A DNA stretch of 7,165 bases from an uncultured Klebsiella sp. Lineage in GTDB: Bacteria; Pseudomonadota; Gammaproteobacteria; Enterobacterales; Enterobacteriaceae. The stretch is from positions 1 to 7,165 of the forward strand of contig CABUCP010000163.1 in NCBI GenBank assembly GCA_902490055.1. Direction: 5' to 3'. The notes below the pieces were generated by a model. That model was not told the origin of the DNA and searched no databases. It was given only the letters and a program-made list of their open reading frames with translations. Shown here in pieces: positions 6,502 through 7,165 of this stretch. Numbering within the stretch: position 1 is the first letter of the stretch; each line of letters opens with the position of its first letter. The translations under genes and the position numbers were made by a program.

Positions 6502-7089
6502 TCAGAAGAGTCGGTAGCCGTAGCCCCACAGCACCACGGTGATGGCCAGCAGCACTTCCAGCACCAGCACCCCGATAGCCAGGGTTGAGCTGGCGAAACT
6601 GAGCCCCTCTTCCTTGTTAATGCTCAGGAAAGTCGGAATCCCCAGATACAGCAGATAACCGGTATAAAATAGCGCGACGGTACCAATCAGCGCGCACAGC
6701 CATACCAGCGGATACAGCGCGACGATCCCGCTTAAAAACAGCGGCGTCGCAACATAGCCGGCAAAAACCATACAGCGTTTCAGCGACGGCTGCTGTGGAT
6801 AGCTGCGGGCCATCCACCAGATAACCCGCCCCATCACCGCCACCCCGGCCAGCATCACGGCGTAAAACAGTACCGCCAATATCAACCCGGTCATCAGTGA
6901 AAGTTTAATCACCGTGCCATCGCCGAAGTTCCAGCCTAGCTGCGTGGTACCGATAAAAGCGCAGATAACCGGAACCGCCGCCATGACCAGCACATGGTGC
7001 GTATAGTGGTGCGAGATAGTCTCATTTTCACTCTTGATCACGCTCATCTCTTGGTTAGGATGAGAGAAGAGTCCCCAGACATGGTTCAT
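6502..7089 (-). CDS. yohC: YohC, Yip1-family inner-membrane protein of unknown function
   Basis: This 195-residue protein has the same length as E. coli YohC and is highly similar to it by memory. The family (Yip1/YIPF domain, DUF1282-type) has no established biochemical role in bacteria. The hydrophilic N-terminus MNHVWGLFSHPNQEMSVIKS is followed by five predicted transmembrane helices at about 33-50, 64-86, 105-125, 128-150 and 166-188. Conserved stretches include HHYTHHV (27-33), GRVIWWMARSYPQ (87-99), GYVATPLFLSG (111-121) and YLLYLGIPTFL (145-155). A GTG-initiated extension of 17 codons to 7140 is open but was rejected. The MNHVWG start has AAGGGGG (7101-7095) five bases upstream and matches the E. 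coli N-terminus. yohC is followed by a long hairpin and then pbpG in the same direction. Confidence 0.96.
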   Translation of the reverse strand: MNHVWGLFSHPNQEMSVIKSENETISHHYTHHVLVMAAVPVICAFIGTTQLGWNFGDGTVIKLSLMTGLILAVLFYAVMLAGVAVMGRVIWWMARSYPQQPSLKRCMVFAGYVATPLFLSGIVALYPLVWLCALIGTVALFYTGYLLYLGIPTFLSINKEEGLSFASSTLAIGVLVLEVLLAITVVLWGYGYRLF

Positions 7090-7101
7090 AGCGTCCCCCT
7101 T

Positions 7102-7165
7102 GTCACGGCTTCGTACAGCACTATTCCAAGTATAATTCACTCTGTAGATTATTTTGTGTACAGCG
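7102..7165. promoter_or_regulatory. yohC upstream region with overlapping opposed -10 hexamers
   Basis: On the minus strand TATACT (7134-7129) matches the -10 consensus at five of six bases and lies about 40 bp upstream of the yohC ATG. The -35 region (around 7152-7157) is poor. On the plus strand a perfect TATAAT (7131-7136) overlaps it, pointing out of the window, with no good -35 at 17 bp. In E. coli the next gene, yohD, is divergent from yohC, so a back-to-back promoter pair would fit. GTACAGC occurs twice (7113-7119 and 7158-7164); its meaning is unknown. Confidence 0.35.

Noticed and set aside
7090..7140. 17-codon GTG-started N-terminal extension of YohC
   Set aside because: It overlaps the likely -10 region and the Shine-Dalgarno sequence of the better ATG at 7089.

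Overview
The window reads as a chromosomal segment of an enterobacterium. Four of its five genes (bglX, dld, pbpG, yohC) closely match, as I recall them, the Escherichia coli proteins of the same names, and they stand in the E. coli order and orientation. The GC-rich third codon positions and an extra acetyltransferase gene between dld and pbpG point to a Klebsiella/Raoultella/Enterobacter-type relative rather than E. coli itself. That is inference; no database was consulted.

Layout: 1-114 holds the intrinsic terminator of bglX. bglX (minus, 115-2412) encodes a periplasmic GH3 beta-glucosidase. A 135-bp divergent spacer separates it from dld (plus, 2548-4281), the membrane-associated FAD/quinone D-lactate dehydrogenase. 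Then come a 91-bp gap with a hairpin and a GNAT acetyltransferase of the phosphinothricin-acetyltransferase type (plus, 4373-4927). The next 446 bp (4928-5373) hold no convincing gene. They shift from an AT-rich stretch (about 34% GC over 4981-5050) to a very GC-rich one (about 82% over 5101-5160) filled with perfect and near-perfect inverted repeats. pbpG (minus, 5374-6321) encodes the periplasmic endopeptidase PBP7, and a 180-bp spacer with a long hairpin separates it from yohC (minus, 6502-7089), a five-helix Yip1-family inner-membrane protein. The last 76 bp are the yohC upstream region.

The genes are neighbours rather than one pathway: a periplasmic glucosidase, a respiratory dehydrogenase, a cytoplasmic detoxifying-type acetyltransferase, a murein hydrolase and a membrane protein of unknown function. 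bglX and dld are divergent, dld and the acetyltransferase could be co-transcribed, and the acetyltransferase and pbpG converge on the structured spacer. No CRISPR array, insertion sequence, tRNA, rRNA or recognisable defence system is present. The one unexplained object is the inverted-repeat-rich block at about 5062-5353, which could be a structured RNA, a bidirectional 3' end or a small palindromic repeat element.
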